Assembly: GCA_944391065.1 (NCBI GenBank)
Contig: CALXSH010000011.1
Coordinates: 1 to 45,237, forward strand
DNA: 45,237 nucleotides
Direction of reading: 5' to 3'
Source: an uncultured Kiritimatiellota bacterium
GTDB lineage: Bacteria > Verrucomicrobiota > Kiritimatiellia > RFP12 > DVOR01
Positions 7,933 to 16,086 of the stretch are shown one piece after another (position 1 is the stretch's first letter; each line of letters starts with the position of its first letter). The notes beneath the pieces were generated by a model. It saw only the letters and a list, made by a program, of their open reading frames with translations. It searched no databases and was not told where the DNA came from. Made by a program: the position numbers and the translations under genes.

Positions 7933-8992
7933 ATGAAATGTAGCAAATCCGGATCACACTTTACAGAGAAAGACCGTTTCATGATTCAGAAAATCTGAAA
8001 CACTCCAGACCATCTTCCTCACGTGAGTGTTCGCGAGGCAGCAAAGAATCTAGGTCTCAGTGAGGCAACACTCCGACGTGATCTCAAAAGAGGTTGCGCA
8101 GATGGCAAATACTGTATGCGACTGAATAATGGGCCAGAAATCAAATAGCAATACTTCCCCTACTACGCGAATAAAGCCATCCAAGATGCATGTGAGAAGG
8201 CAAATCACAAGGGACCGAAGATGGAACTGATCACCACACATATCAATATGATTAAATAACACCTTGCGACGTGGCACTCGATTCCCGCGGCATATACCAA
8301 AATGATCCACGAGCATCCTAACATCAAGTTTCCCTGCCTCCGAACCTTTGTTTACCATGCACAAAATGGAGATTGGTGCACCACCGTCGGAGAGATTGAA
8401 TGTTTCAGACCGTATGGATCGCGAGAAATCCCCGATAAACCTGCCGATGATGCCAGAAACCATCCCCCTACGCTTCTGATAGACGACCTTCCTGAAGACG
8501 TTAAATCCGATGAAAACAAGAAGTTCGCACAAATGGACACCGTACACTCGGGCTCAAAGGGAAGCGGCGGAGTCCTTACGATGGTACTGCCCACAGACAA
8601 GCACCAAGCATTCATCCGTAAGCTGACAGACTTCCAGCAGGAGACAATTCATAAAGCCCTGCGAAGTATCCGGAGAGAGTGTAAAAAACAAGGCATAGAG
8701 ATTGACCACATCCTGACCGACAACGGCAGCGAGTTCCTCGATGAGAAAACCATCGACGGTATCTTCGGGGCCAAGGTCTACTACACTCATGCTTATGCCG
8801 GTTGGGAGACAGGGACTGTCGAGAACCTCAACAAACTCGTCCGCCGGTTCTACCCCAAGGGCACCGATTTCTCCAAGGTTACAAGGAAACAAATCAAGGC
8901 TCTCCAAGAGAAGCTCACCGCCTATCCTCGCCAACTCAAGCCAAGAAAGGAGCCTAAAATGCGTATCTTCTCAGTCTGGCCCGTGGTCTGCG
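7933..8992 (+). pseudogene. Degenerate IS30-family transposase
   Basis: A single reading frame from ATG 7933 reads as an IS30-type DDE transposase but is interrupted by TGA at 7996, TAG at 8146 and TAA at 8257. Before and between the stops the N-terminal helix-turn-helix is readable (VSVREAAKNLGLSEATLRRD), then the family-typical region ending in LRTFVYHAQNGD. The catalytic core follows: Asp in KFAQMDTV, Asp in LTDNGSEFLD and Glu in GWETGTVENLN, then RRFYPKGTDFSKVT. Near 8930 the frame seems to shift, since the expected C-terminal segment continues better in the next frame to a stop at about 8993. Three stops plus a likely frameshift show it is dead. It is the only identified gene on the plus strand in the first 33 kb and is less GC-rich than the flanks. 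Confidence 0.85.
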
Positions 8993-9388
8993 TGATTTTA
9001 CTTGCATTCTTTAGAGCCGACGTCAAAGGCATCGCCTATACAAGATGCTTCGATCTCCCTTTGGCACCATGGCAGCGAGTCAACCAAATCACACCTCAGT
9101 CCCCACACAAGGCCATCAATGCAATTCTCCTTCGTCGGAAGTGCGAGAAAACGCTTAAACGCCTCTATTCGACGCAGGAATCGCAACGTCTCATGGGGCG
9201 GGGCGATAGCGGCCTCCGCCCCATGAGAACGCTTCCCCTTCGGTGCACATCCTTATGACACATCAAGTCAACATTTATGCATCGTTCGGTGCACTTTCCA
9301 TTTAACACATTACGTATGTTACGACTAATTCAGAGCCGACTGACTTAGGGACTTTCACCTTTTGGATTGAGTACATGCCGAGCACACA
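8993..9388. other. Right flank of the IS30 remnant, no gene seen
   Basis: The transposase frame stays open to 9258 but no longer resembles the family after about 8990, so this is probably non-coding or scrambled element sequence. It contains the 13-bp inverted repeat at 9189-9228 and a 10-bp direct repeat TTCGGTGCAC at 9239 and 9285. The region is distinctly A/T-richer than the genes on either side. Confidence 0.35.
9189..9228. repeat. Perfect 13-bp inverted repeat (hairpin)
   Basis: TCTCATGGGGCGG at 9189-9201 is exactly complementary to CCGCCCCATGAGA at 9216-9228, with a 14-base loop. No T-run follows on either strand, so it does not look like a classical terminator. It lies about 200 bases past the end of recognisable transposase sequence. 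Its role is unknown. Confidence 0.6.
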
Positions 9389-9416
9389 AAAACGGCCGCT
9401 CTACCGAACGGCCGTT
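9388..9416 (-). terminator. Rho-independent terminator of the Tad gene run
   Basis: On the minus strand AACGGCCG (9416-9409) pairs with CGGCCGTT (9398-9391) around a 10-base loop and runs into TTTTT. It lies 22 bases after the stop of the last lipoprotein gene and is the first terminator seen in the 23-kb minus-strand gene run. Confidence 0.8.
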
Positions 9417-9437
9417 GGTCTTCGGAAATGAAGAAGA

Positions 9438-9956
9438 TTACCGCTGAATCTTGCCGTCTTCTCTGAGGCGCAAAGCCTTTCCTTTGACCGTCGCAGTTTC
9501 AACCTTATAGATAGGGCTGAACCCACGCATTGTGCGGTGCACACGCTTTGGGACGACGACATCCGCGCCCTTTGCCTCCGCCGCGGTAAGAGCAGTATAA
9601 TTGGCCCGTTCCGTGGGGCTACCGCCGGAGAAGCGTTCGCCGAGCCAATAGATCGTGTCAGCGATAATGCCCTGGGACGGAACATCCTCGTACTGATCCT
9701 CAAATGTGCGGAACCCGAAGATAATCATCTTCGACGGATCGTTGTCGACGATATGGACGATGTTGAAGTAGGAGGTGACCTCGGAGGTCTCCTCAACATC
9801 ACCCATGATCTCATAGTCCTCTCGGTCGAGGTTCATATTGACCACAGGGATGGCCTCCGGCGCTGAACGTTTGGCGGTGCTGCAACCCGTGGCAAGAAGC
9901 CCCACAACCCCGACAAAGGCAATGAGGGATGAACGGATGAGGGTGGTAGTATTCAT
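9438..9956 (-). CDS. Lipoprotein of unknown function, last gene of the Tad run
   Basis: A 172-aa protein with a type II signal peptide: hydrophobic stretch at residues 11-22 and lipobox LLATGC with Cys25. The mature part includes REDYEIMGDVEETSEVTSYF and a later AKGADVVVPKRVHRTMRG segment, suggesting a small alpha/beta domain repeatedly seen in exported lipoproteins of environmental bacteria; no named family is assigned. The ATG at 9956 is chosen over an upstream in-frame start because AAAGGAAC lies just before it. It is separated from the preceding lipoprotein gene by 49 bases containing a hairpin, the largest gap in the run, so its expression may differ. Dependence on the Tad machine is inferred from position. 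Confidence 0.8.
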   Translation of the reverse strand: MNTTTLIRSSLIAFVGVVGLLATGCSTAKRSAPEAIPVVNMNLDREDYEIMGDVEETSEVTSYFNIVHIVDNDPSKMIIFGFRTFEDQYEDVPSQGIIADTIYWLGERFSGGSPTERANYTALTAAEAKGADVVVPKRVHRTMRGFSPIYKVETATVKGKALRLREDGKIQR

Positions 9957-9975
9957 GTTGTTCCTTTCTGAAGTT

Positions 9976-9998
9976 GGCCGGGACACCGCGTCTCGGCC
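9976..9998 (-). other. Intercistronic hairpin between two lipoprotein genes
   Basis: GGCCGGGAC (9976-9984) and GTCTCGGCC (9990-9998) pair over nine positions with one mismatch and a five-base loop. On the transcribed strand no T-run follows it, so full termination is unlikely. It may act in mRNA processing or stability at the junction. Confidence 0.45.
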
Positions 9999-10005
9999 GA
10001 AAAAA

Positions 10006-10923
10006 TCATCGTTCGGAATCCTTAGGGCGAAGATCTCCGCGGAAACAGACTAGGAGCGTTGCTGCGGGCTGTCTCGGATTCACGTACGGAGCATAACGTT
10101 TCTTAAAAACAACACAGCGTGTCCTCTCCTTAGCCCAGACCCGTACATCGCCCGTCCCGAGGCAGAATATAAATGCCGGATGCAGAAAAATATCTCCATA
10201 GAACGTGCGGTCGGTCATCAGCGTCGTTAGATCATTCAAGTCCGGCAATGCCCCTGAGAAGCCCTGCTCCTGAAGGCTTTCCGCAAACAGCCGGGCTTCC
10301 TCAAAAGTACAGGCCGGACGATCCGGGTAGTACCAAGTACAGTTCAAAGCGTGATCATAAATCATCGGACGTCCGGAGGCTGTCACGAAGGGCTCAAAAC
10401 GATTTCGGATTTTCACCGATTCGATAACCTTTGGTGCAACGGTGGCAGTGCTGATCACTGCGCCCGCGAGGTATGCGCCGTCGAACCGCTTACCTTTCAA
10501 TTCAAAACACTCCTCCGGAGAATCCAAGTCTATATCACCATAAGTCTGCCGTTGCGCGTCCCAAGCCACATCTCCCTGAACCCCAGCCTCTACGGCAAGT
10601 TCAATCTCCCCTCCGCGACGGACACGCACCTCATAAAAAGGGCTTTCCGAGGACGCTTCGATCCAACGAGGGGTTCCCCCGCGGTGGCGTACGCTCAGAG
10701 GGACAGTGTAGATCGTTTCTCCTTCGCATTCCAAACGGAACTTGCACATCACGGAGTCCGTTGCAGGCGTCACATCGAGCTCCATGTTACCACGCGGGCG
10801 ATAGGGCTGTCCGTAATCCACGGATTTCAGAGGCCGTCCTGTTTTCGAGGCGCATCCCGCAAGCAGAGTCGCCAAGACAAGCGGCAACAGATTTCTAAAT
10901 GTTGGATTTTTTTCGATAAGCAT
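10006..10923 (-). CDS. Lipoprotein with DUF1566-like C-terminal domain
   Basis: A 305-aa lipoprotein with lipobox LLAGC (Cys24). Residues of about 40-150 look beta-rich and resemble a carrier-protein-like domain (ECEGETIYTVPLSVRHRGG, then VRVRRGGEIELAVEAG). The C-terminal half resembles the DUF1566/Lcl-type domain: NCTWYYPDRPACTFEEARLF, a GALPDLNDLTTLM segment at the place of the usual WRLPT-x-x-EL, and a final aromatic-rich strand region. Such domains occur in secreted or surface proteins of unclear function. The ATG at 10923 has GGAG ten bases upstream. It follows the kinase gene by 15 bases in the same run, so it may be a surface or pilus-associated component; this is inference. Confidence 0.8.
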   Translation of the reverse strand: MLIEKNPTFRNLLPLVLATLLAGCASKTGRPLKSVDYGQPYRPRGNMELDVTPATDSVMCKFRLECEGETIYTVPLSVRHRGGTPRWIEASSESPFYEVRVRRGGEIELAVEAGVQGDVAWDAQRQTYGDIDLDSPEECFELKGKRFDGAYLAGAVISTATVAPKVIESVKIRNRFEPFVTASGRPMIYDHALNCTWYYPDRPACTFEEARLFAESLQEQGFSGALPDLNDLTTLMTDRTFYGDIFLHPAFIFCLGTGDVRVWAKERTRCVVFKKRYAPYVNPRQPAATLLVCFRGDLRPKDSER

Positions 10924-10938
10924 GGCAATAGAACTCCT

Positions 10939-13080
10939 TCAATCCTCAGGAGGGGGGATTTCATAAAGGTCTGCGGATTCATTAGTCAGATCCAGCCGCA
11001 TTCCCGCATGATAGGGCTGGACGTCCCCCGCACGCCGAGGGATTTTTGCCGGACAGAAACTTGCTTCGCTTCCATCCGAGCGCTCCAAAAAAAGCCAGTA
11101 GTTCCCGTCTCCGGGCGCATTCCGGCGCAGAAAGTCCGCAAGTTCCTCCGGTGTGCAAGGCCCGAACGCCTTGGATTTCCCGCCAAATTTTCGGAACCGT
11201 CCCTGTATCGCCGCCACAGGCCTTCCATCCTCGACGACGGACAGCCCCTGAATCCGTTTGGGCTCAACTGTCTCGGCGCTTAACAAGAGGGTTACGTGAG
11301 GGCTGTCGCCTACCGTCATTCGACGGGCGACAACGGCTCTCCAACGTTCCTTCTCGTTGTTCCCTCGGGCCACAGAGACGTCAAAAGACTTTCCTGGCAA
11401 CGTTTCAAAGACATAGGGGCCCTTCGGGAAATGTACAGGACGCCCCTCCGCCACCACCGTTACCTCAGCCTGCGTAATTTCCCGCGTGCCCAAAAGCAGA
11501 TGCAACGTCACGCTAAGCGGGGCAACGGGGGGCGCGGATGCATCGGCATTCTGGCTCGCCTCCTCATCCGTTTTGACGGAAGCCTCCCTCCGTTGAGGGG
11601 TGTTCTCAGTGCCCTCGTTGCGTTCCGCATGTGGGAGAAAGACACTTTCCAAAGTATGGTCATTCTCAGTCTCCGCCTCAACAGGGGACGGGGCCAGGCG
11701 TACGGTTGCCGTGTCGGCTTCCGGACGTACCGTCACGGAAGGCTCCAAGGAGGGGCCGGAGGCCGGCTCCCGCGGCGGCGGGCATTCCGGATCCGCCGTA
11801 CTTTCTTTCGAAAGCATCTCTGTGAACCTCGCGGCCCGTTGTTCTCGTGACGGCGAATGCCGGGCCCCGGCGCTTCCGTCCGGAGATGAAGAAGGTTTCG
11901 GTATGGAGCGCTCAGCATGCTCCGACGGGAAAAGCTCCGCAGAAGTCGGCTGCGTTGGCTCCAGGCTCATGTGGGGCGGCGCCTTTGATGCTTTCTGCCG
12001 GAATGAAAACCACGCAAGCCCCATTCCCAATAGGACAACCACCCCTGCAAGCAGCATAACGCGCATCCACCGCCGTCGGAGCAAGATGAAGATACGATGC
12101 CCCATGGAGGGCAGGATCGGGCGAGAGTCCGCCGCTTCGGCAGCAACAGTCTGTGTCGGCAAGGTCTCCTGAGAAACAGCATCCGTTGTCGGCATTGTCC
12201 GAGCCGCATCATACGTCGGCGGTGCCGGATGTTCCGGCTCCAATTCCCTGAGGCGTTCCAGCAGATCTCTTACCGAAGCCGGACGGCGGGAGCACTCTTT
12301 ATCCATCATAGTTCGCACCAGTGTCGCCGTTTTTTGGGAAACATCAGGACGGATTGAGCGAACATCCGGCGGGGGAGCTTTGTCCACGACTCTTGCCAAG
12401 ATCTCCGTAATTGATTTCCCGGCGTAAGGACGGTGTCCGGACAGCATTTCGTAACAAACGACCCCAAGACTGTAAATATCCGCACGTACGTCCACCTTCC
12501 CGGCGTCTGTCGCCTGTTCAGGAGACATATAAGCAGGCGTCCCAAAAACAGCCGCCGTCTGCGTAAGATTCGGATCATCCCCCAAATCAGCTTTCGCGAT
12601 GCCGAGATCGGAAAGCTTGGCTTCCCCCTGCTCATCAAACATAATATTGTCGGGTTTGATGTCCCGGTGGACCATGCCAAACCGCTCCGCCTGCCCGAGC
12701 GCCTCCGCAACCTGACGGACGATGTCCAACGCGGTTTTCTCCGCGAGCGGTCCTTCCTTGGCTAAGAGCTGTGCGACATTTCCCCCTGGAACATATTCCA
12801 TGACAAGATAATAAAGCCCGGTAGCAGGATCCTTCCCGACATCATAGACCCCGACCAAGTGCGGATGGTGAATGCGGCTGGCAAGGCGTGCCTCCCGCAT
12901 AAACCGCTCCACATAGCGCGGATCCCGTTCCGCGACGGCGGGATCCAAGATTTTCACGGCGAAGGGTGTCTCCAACAGCGTGTGACGGGCCAACCAGACA
13001 CTTGCCATACCGCCGTGCCCCAAAAGACGCTCCAGGCGGTATTTCCCGAACAGCATACCCGATTTGACAGCCACGCTCAC
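10939..13080 (-). CDS. Transmembrane Ser/Thr protein kinase of the Tad locus
   Basis: A 713-aa Hanks-type kinase. The cytoplasmic catalytic domain (about 12-280) is complete: glycine loop GHGGMASV (21-28), Lys43 in AVK, HRDIKPDN with catalytic Asp140, DLG in place of DFG (158-160) and SPE (186-188). A Thr-rich activation loop (NLTQTAAVFGTPAYM) offers autophosphorylation sites. A Pro/Thr-rich linker leads to one membrane segment at about 341-360, then an outer region of some 350 aa: a Pro/Ser-rich stretch and a C-terminal beta-rich domain of unknown family. GTG start overlaps the cpaF2 stop as GTGA. With the PP2C gene two genes upstream and three FHA proteins in the same run, it most likely phosphorylates Tad components; targets are not known. 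Confidence 0.92.
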   Translation of the reverse strand: MSVAVKSGMLFGKYRLERLLGHGGMASVWLARHTLLETPFAVKILDPAVAERDPRYVERFMREARLASRIHHPHLVGVYDVGKDPATGLYYLVMEYVPGGNVAQLLAKEGPLAEKTALDIVRQVAEALGQAERFGMVHRDIKPDNIMFDEQGEAKLSDLGIAKADLGDDPNLTQTAAVFGTPAYMSPEQATDAGKVDVRADIYSLGVVCYEMLSGHRPYAGKSITEILARVVDKAPPPDVRSIRPDVSQKTATLVRTMMDKECSRRPASVRDLLERLRELEPEHPAPPTYDAARTMPTTDAVSQETLPTQTVAAEAADSRPILPSMGHRIFILLRRRWMRVMLLAGVVVLLGMGLAWFSFRQKASKAPPHMSLEPTQPTSAELFPSEHAERSIPKPSSSPDGSAGARHSPSREQRAARFTEMLSKESTADPECPPPREPASGPSLEPSVTVRPEADTATVRLAPSPVEAETENDHTLESVFLPHAERNEGTENTPQRREASVKTDEEASQNADASAPPVAPLSVTLHLLLGTREITQAEVTVVAEGRPVHFPKGPYVFETLPGKSFDVSVARGNNEKERWRAVVARRMTVGDSPHVTLLLSAETVEPKRIQGLSVVEDGRPVAAIQGRFRKFGGKSKAFGPCTPEELADFLRRNAPGDGNYWLFLERSDGSEASFCPAKIPRRAGDVQPYHAGMRLDLTNESADLYEIPPPED

Positions 13081-14147
13081 GCCAAACCCTCCAGCGGGAA
13101 ACCCATCCGCGCAGCCTCTTCCGCGAAAGTTGGTGGCGCGAGGCGTTCAAAAGTTCCCTCCCGTTTTCCCTGCTCCGTGAGGGCTTCCGTACGCCACCGG
13201 ACAAGATCGCGTACGGCGTATTCCCCGGATACCAAGGGTAGGACCTCCGATACGGCCACCATTTTGCGCGAGCCATCCGGGAGCCGCGCCGTATGCGCGA
13301 CCATGTCTACCGCAGAGGCTACCTGCGAGCGCAACGCCGACAACGGAAGGTTCACGCCACTCAGGAGCGCACAGGTCTCGAGACGATACAGACAGTCCAA
13401 AGGTGAATTGGCATGAATAGTAGACATAGAGCCCGCATGTCCCGTATTCAGGGCTTGAAGCAGATCAAGGGCTTCCCCACCGCGGATTTCACCGATCACA
13501 AGGCGATCCGGGCGCAACCGAAGAGCAGAATGGATCAGATCTCGGATGGTGACCTCTCCCTGTCCGTGTTTGTCCGGCCGCCGCGTCTCAAAGCAGACCA
13601 CGTGCGCCTGTTGCAACTGGAGCTCGCTTGCGTCCTCCAGTACCAAGACACGCTCCTCCGGGGGGATGAAAGAGCTCAACGCATTGAGCACGGAGGTCTT
13701 GCCCGAGGAAGTGCCACCGGAAACGATGATGTTCCGGTGCAGACGGACTGCGGCCCGCAACAACGTCACCAAGCCTTTATCCACGCTCCCAAAGCTCAGC
13801 ATCCGTTCAATGGAAAGCGTCTCCTTTTTGAATTTTCGGATCGCGATCACCGTGCCGCACCGGGCGAGCGGCGGGATCACGGCATGGACCCGCGATCCAT
13901 CCGGCAGACGGGCATCCAAGCGCGGGTTCGCGTCATCCAGAAGCCGTCCGACTCCCCGGGCGATGTTCACTGCCGTAGCCCTCAGTGCTGCCTCGTTCAC
14001 AAAATGTGCCTCCGTGGGCTCCAAGCGTCCCCGGCGCTCTACATACACTTGTGAGGGCCCGTTGATAAGAATCTCGGAAACATCGTCATCCTCAAGATAA
14101 GCACGTACCGGTTCCAGAAAAAAGACCAAGAAGTCCGCCGTCGCCAC
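13077..14147 (-). CDS. Second, short CpaF/VirB11-type secretion ATPase
   Basis: A 356-aa hexameric secretion ATPase of the CpaF/TadA family. It begins directly with the second N-terminal domain (ISEILING-like EILINGPSQVYVERRG at about 26-40) and lacks the helical first domain and the FHA module of the other ATPase in this run. Walker A is GGTSSGKTS (144-152, Lys150), Walker B region RLVIGEIRGGEA with Glu220, and the family-typical STIHANS follows at about 242-248. The GTG at 14147 is chosen over longer in-frame extensions since GAGGAGG precedes it by six bases and the phosphatase stop is one base away. It lies between the phosphatase and kinase genes, so it may drive a regulated second step such as export or retraction; this is inferred. 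Confidence 0.9.
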   Translation of the reverse strand: MATADFLVFFLEPVRAYLEDDDVSEILINGPSQVYVERRGRLEPTEAHFVNEAALRATAVNIARGVGRLLDDANPRLDARLPDGSRVHAVIPPLARCGTVIAIRKFKKETLSIERMLSFGSVDKGLVTLLRAAVRLHRNIIVSGGTSSGKTSVLNALSSFIPPEERVLVLEDASELQLQQAHVVCFETRRPDKHGQGEVTIRDLIHSALRLRPDRLVIGEIRGGEALDLLQALNTGHAGSMSTIHANSPLDCLYRLETCALLSGVNLPLSALRSQVASAVDMVAHTARLPDGSRKMVAVSEVLPLVSGEYAVRDLVRWRTEALTEQGKREGTFERLAPPTFAEEAARMGFPLEGLA

Positions 14148-14148
14148 T

Positions 14149-14964
14149 TTAGTCCTCCTCTCGTCCAATGATCGATTCCAGATACACCCCTTCTGCGCGC
14201 TCCTCCTCGGAAAAACGGACCGCCTGAGGAAGAATGAGGGGAACTTCGAGCAATACAAATGAAATGTTGTCCCTGGCCTCGGTCGTCAGAGCCTGCGACA
14301 GAAGGTCATCGGCCAGGGCCTCCGTCGGAAGCGTCTGCACCAGTGTTTGCCTGATTGCAGAATCGGGCAGGGCAGAGGTCAGGCCGTCAGAACACAGCAA
14401 TAAGAGATCGCCTGGACTTAGGGAAATATCCGTCCATTGCGGATGGATTTCTTCGGAGACCCCCACGGCTCGCGTCAACAGGCGGCCCAGTTCTGGGCGC
14501 AGTTCCGCTCCGCCGGACATCTCGTTTGCGACGGTATGGTCACATGTCAGCCGCTCCAGTGTCGCCGAACGAAAACGATAGGCCCGGCTGTCACCCAAAG
14601 CGCAAAGCGTAGCCCGGTCAGTATGCTCCGGATCCAGCAGACAGGCACAGAGCGTCGCCCCCATGGACTTCAGCCCTTGTTCCCGAAGATAATGACGGAT
14701 CTTTCCGTTCACACTGCACAGCGCATCCATGAGCGCATACTTCCGTGTCCCCTGCGGTTCCACGTTTTCTCCGGCGAACGCACCGGACAGCGTTTCAACC
14801 ACCCACCGACTGGCCAGTCCCCCCGCCGAAGCGCCGCCCATCCCGTCCGAAACGAGGCCCAGCCCCACCCTAGGAAAGATGCCGACGGCATCTTCGTTGC
14901 GCGAACGAAGTCTGCCAACATTCGTACGGAAGGTCCACCGAAAGCCATCAAAAGGATATCGCAT
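14149..14964 (-). CDS. PP2C-family Ser/Thr protein phosphatase
   Basis: A 271-aa soluble PPM/PP2C phosphatase. Metal-binding and structural motifs appear in order: RNED (22-25), SDGMGG (39-44), GDSRAY (124-129), SDGL (192-195) and RDN (231-233), so the dinuclear metal centre looks intact. No transmembrane segment or extra sensor domain is present. The ATG at 14964 has a GGAGGGG site overlapping the end of the previous gene (TGAGATG junction). It is followed one base later by the second ATPase and then the kinase, so it is the natural antagonist of that kinase. The combination matches the PppA/PpkA pairs of type VI secretion in logic, though this operon is a Tad system. Confidence 0.93.
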   Translation of the reverse strand: MRYPFDGFRWTFRTNVGRLRSRNEDAVGIFPRVGLGLVSDGMGGASAGGLASRWVVETLSGAFAGENVEPQGTRKYALMDALCSVNGKIRHYLREQGLKSMGATLCACLLDPEHTDRATLCALGDSRAYRFRSATLERLTCDHTVANEMSGGAELRPELGRLLTRAVGVSEEIHPQWTDISLSPGDLLLLCSDGLTSALPDSAIRQTLVQTLPTEALADDLLSQALTTEARDNISFVLLEVPLILPQAVRFSEEERAEGVYLESIIGREED

Positions 14965-14965
14965 C

Positions 14966-15298
14966 TCACCCCTCCCCCACGGAAAGCCGACAAACATTCG
15001 GCCCAGTACGGCGCAGCAACGTCAGAATCTTCCGACCTGATTTCCCCCAGAGAATGAGCTCACCCCCATTGCGCGGGAGAATAACGGCCTGACACATTTC
15101 CCAGCCTTCCGCCAGCATTGCAGCTTCCAAGCGCACGCGCGCCGAGCCGTACGGAAGCGCCAGCCAAGCCTCCTGGCGCCATCCTGCCACCGCACCCGTG
15201 GGACGTAACTGTGGGAACGGCACCGGGAAATCCGCGCCGTTGCCGAGCCCTCCCATCAGAAAGCACGCTGTCAGGAGGCTATTCCGTAAAAAGTTCAA
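14966..15298 (-). CDS. Small exported protein with TTG start, Tad run
   Basis: Proposed 110-aa protein starting at TTG 15298, inside the last 20 bases of the preceding TadE-like gene. AAAGGA lies nine bases before the TTG, and the product then begins with a good signal peptide (MNFLRNSLLTACFLMGG, cleavage near GNGA). A longer in-frame extension upstream would only overlap the TadE-like gene and give a low-complexity N-terminus. The mature part is about 90 aa with a GWRQEAWLALPYGSARVRLE segment that looks like a small alpha/beta domain. No family recognised. Position between a pseudopilin and the phosphatase suggests a periplasmic assembly factor. Confidence 0.55.
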   Translation of the reverse strand: MNFLRNSLLTACFLMGGLGNGADFPVPFPQLRPTGAVAGWRQEAWLALPYGSARVRLEAAMLAEGWEMCQAVILPRNGGELILWGKSGRKILTLLRRTGPNVCRLSVGEG

Positions 15299-16082
15299 GG
15301 GTTTCGTTCCTTTCGTAGTTCCCCTCGTCCCGAAGCGTATCCGGGAGAGCCGGGGGATCCGAGGTGGGGTCTGCCGGCTTCCGCTCTGGCCAGATGTCCC
15401 CGACAACCATGAAGAGAACCTCCGGATTGAGGTAAAGAGTCTCACCGGAAAGCGATCGGACATCTAAGTCTCCTCCGAAATAGGACATCCTCAATGCGTC
15501 TCCGGAAGGGCGCAGCAGCATTGTTCCGCAGAGATGCACAACTCCCGGCACATCTTCGTCTGGTTCCGTTGGTCGGGCAAAAGAAAATCCTCCGGACGAA
15601 AGTGTGCGTCCCGTGCGGGGCGCTCCCGTGAAGCTCTTTTCCCAGAGGCGCAGAAAAGCCGCCGGCAATGCCGGGAGTTCCTCTAGACCGTACCCCTCGA
15701 GCCCACCGGTTGTTTCGGCCACATAGCTGTTGGTGCGCGGGTATTTCGCGAAACGGACGGAGCCTGCCATTGTCGGCTCGGAATAGACCTGTGCCCCGGC
15801 ATTCTTGCCCACCCACAGCGCGGCCTTTGTCTTTGCTTCCAGAACGGCCAGTTGGTTGGTATCGCCGGGCTCCGCACCCCAAGTGACCATCCGCTCGGCC
15901 CGAATCAGGCGCAGGCGTGCCGACAGCATCTCCCCCATCAGGAACAATCCGCCCAACAGTAGCGCATAGACGGGAAAGACGAGGATGAACTCCATCATCG
16001 CCGCCCCTCGGCGGCGACGATCCTCCCGCGTAGGGGACGATGGTCGCCCTAGGGATTTGGCATTCTGACGTCTCATCCGCAT
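15279..16082 (-). CDS. TadE-like pseudopilin (second copy)
   Basis: A 267-aa membrane-anchored protein with an N-terminal basic leader ending in RRRRGAAMMEFILVFPVYAL: a Gly at the predicted cleavage point, Glu five residues later, then a hydrophobic stretch of about 20 residues. This is the TadE-like pattern, processed by the prepilin peptidase in known Tad systems. The rest is a periplasmic domain of unknown fold with Pro/Asp-rich C-terminal segments. The ATG at 16082 has GAGG nine bases upstream; a long in-frame extension overlaps the upstream gene and is discarded. It heads the second half of the run, next to the second ATPase, and may be that ATPase's own pseudopilin. Confidence 0.8.
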   Translation of the reverse strand: MRMRRQNAKSLGRPSSPTREDRRRRGAAMMEFILVFPVYALLLGGLFLMGEMLSARLRLIRAERMVTWGAEPGDTNQLAVLEAKTKAALWVGKNAGAQVYSEPTMAGSVRFAKYPRTNSYVAETTGGLEGYGLEELPALPAAFLRLWEKSFTGAPRTGRTLSSGGFSFARPTEPDEDVPGVVHLCGTMLLRPSGDALRMSYFGGDLDVRSLSGETLYLNPEVLFMVVGDIWPERKPADPTSDPPALPDTLRDEGNYERNETLELFTE

Positions 16083-16086
16083 AGGA

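Noticed and set aside
7933-8259. Three stops in the transposase taken as recoded codons
   Set aside because: All three stop types occur, while every other gene in the window uses TGA, TAA or TAG as normal ends; ordinary decay explains it.
7786-9310. Terminal inverted repeats of the IS30 element (TTAAATG...GCACC against its counterpart near 9300)
   Set aside because: Only about 12 matching bases with a gap and unequal spacing; not good enough to state element ends.
9976-9998. Terminator between the two lipoprotein genes
   Set aside because: A hairpin is present but no T-run follows on the transcribed strand.
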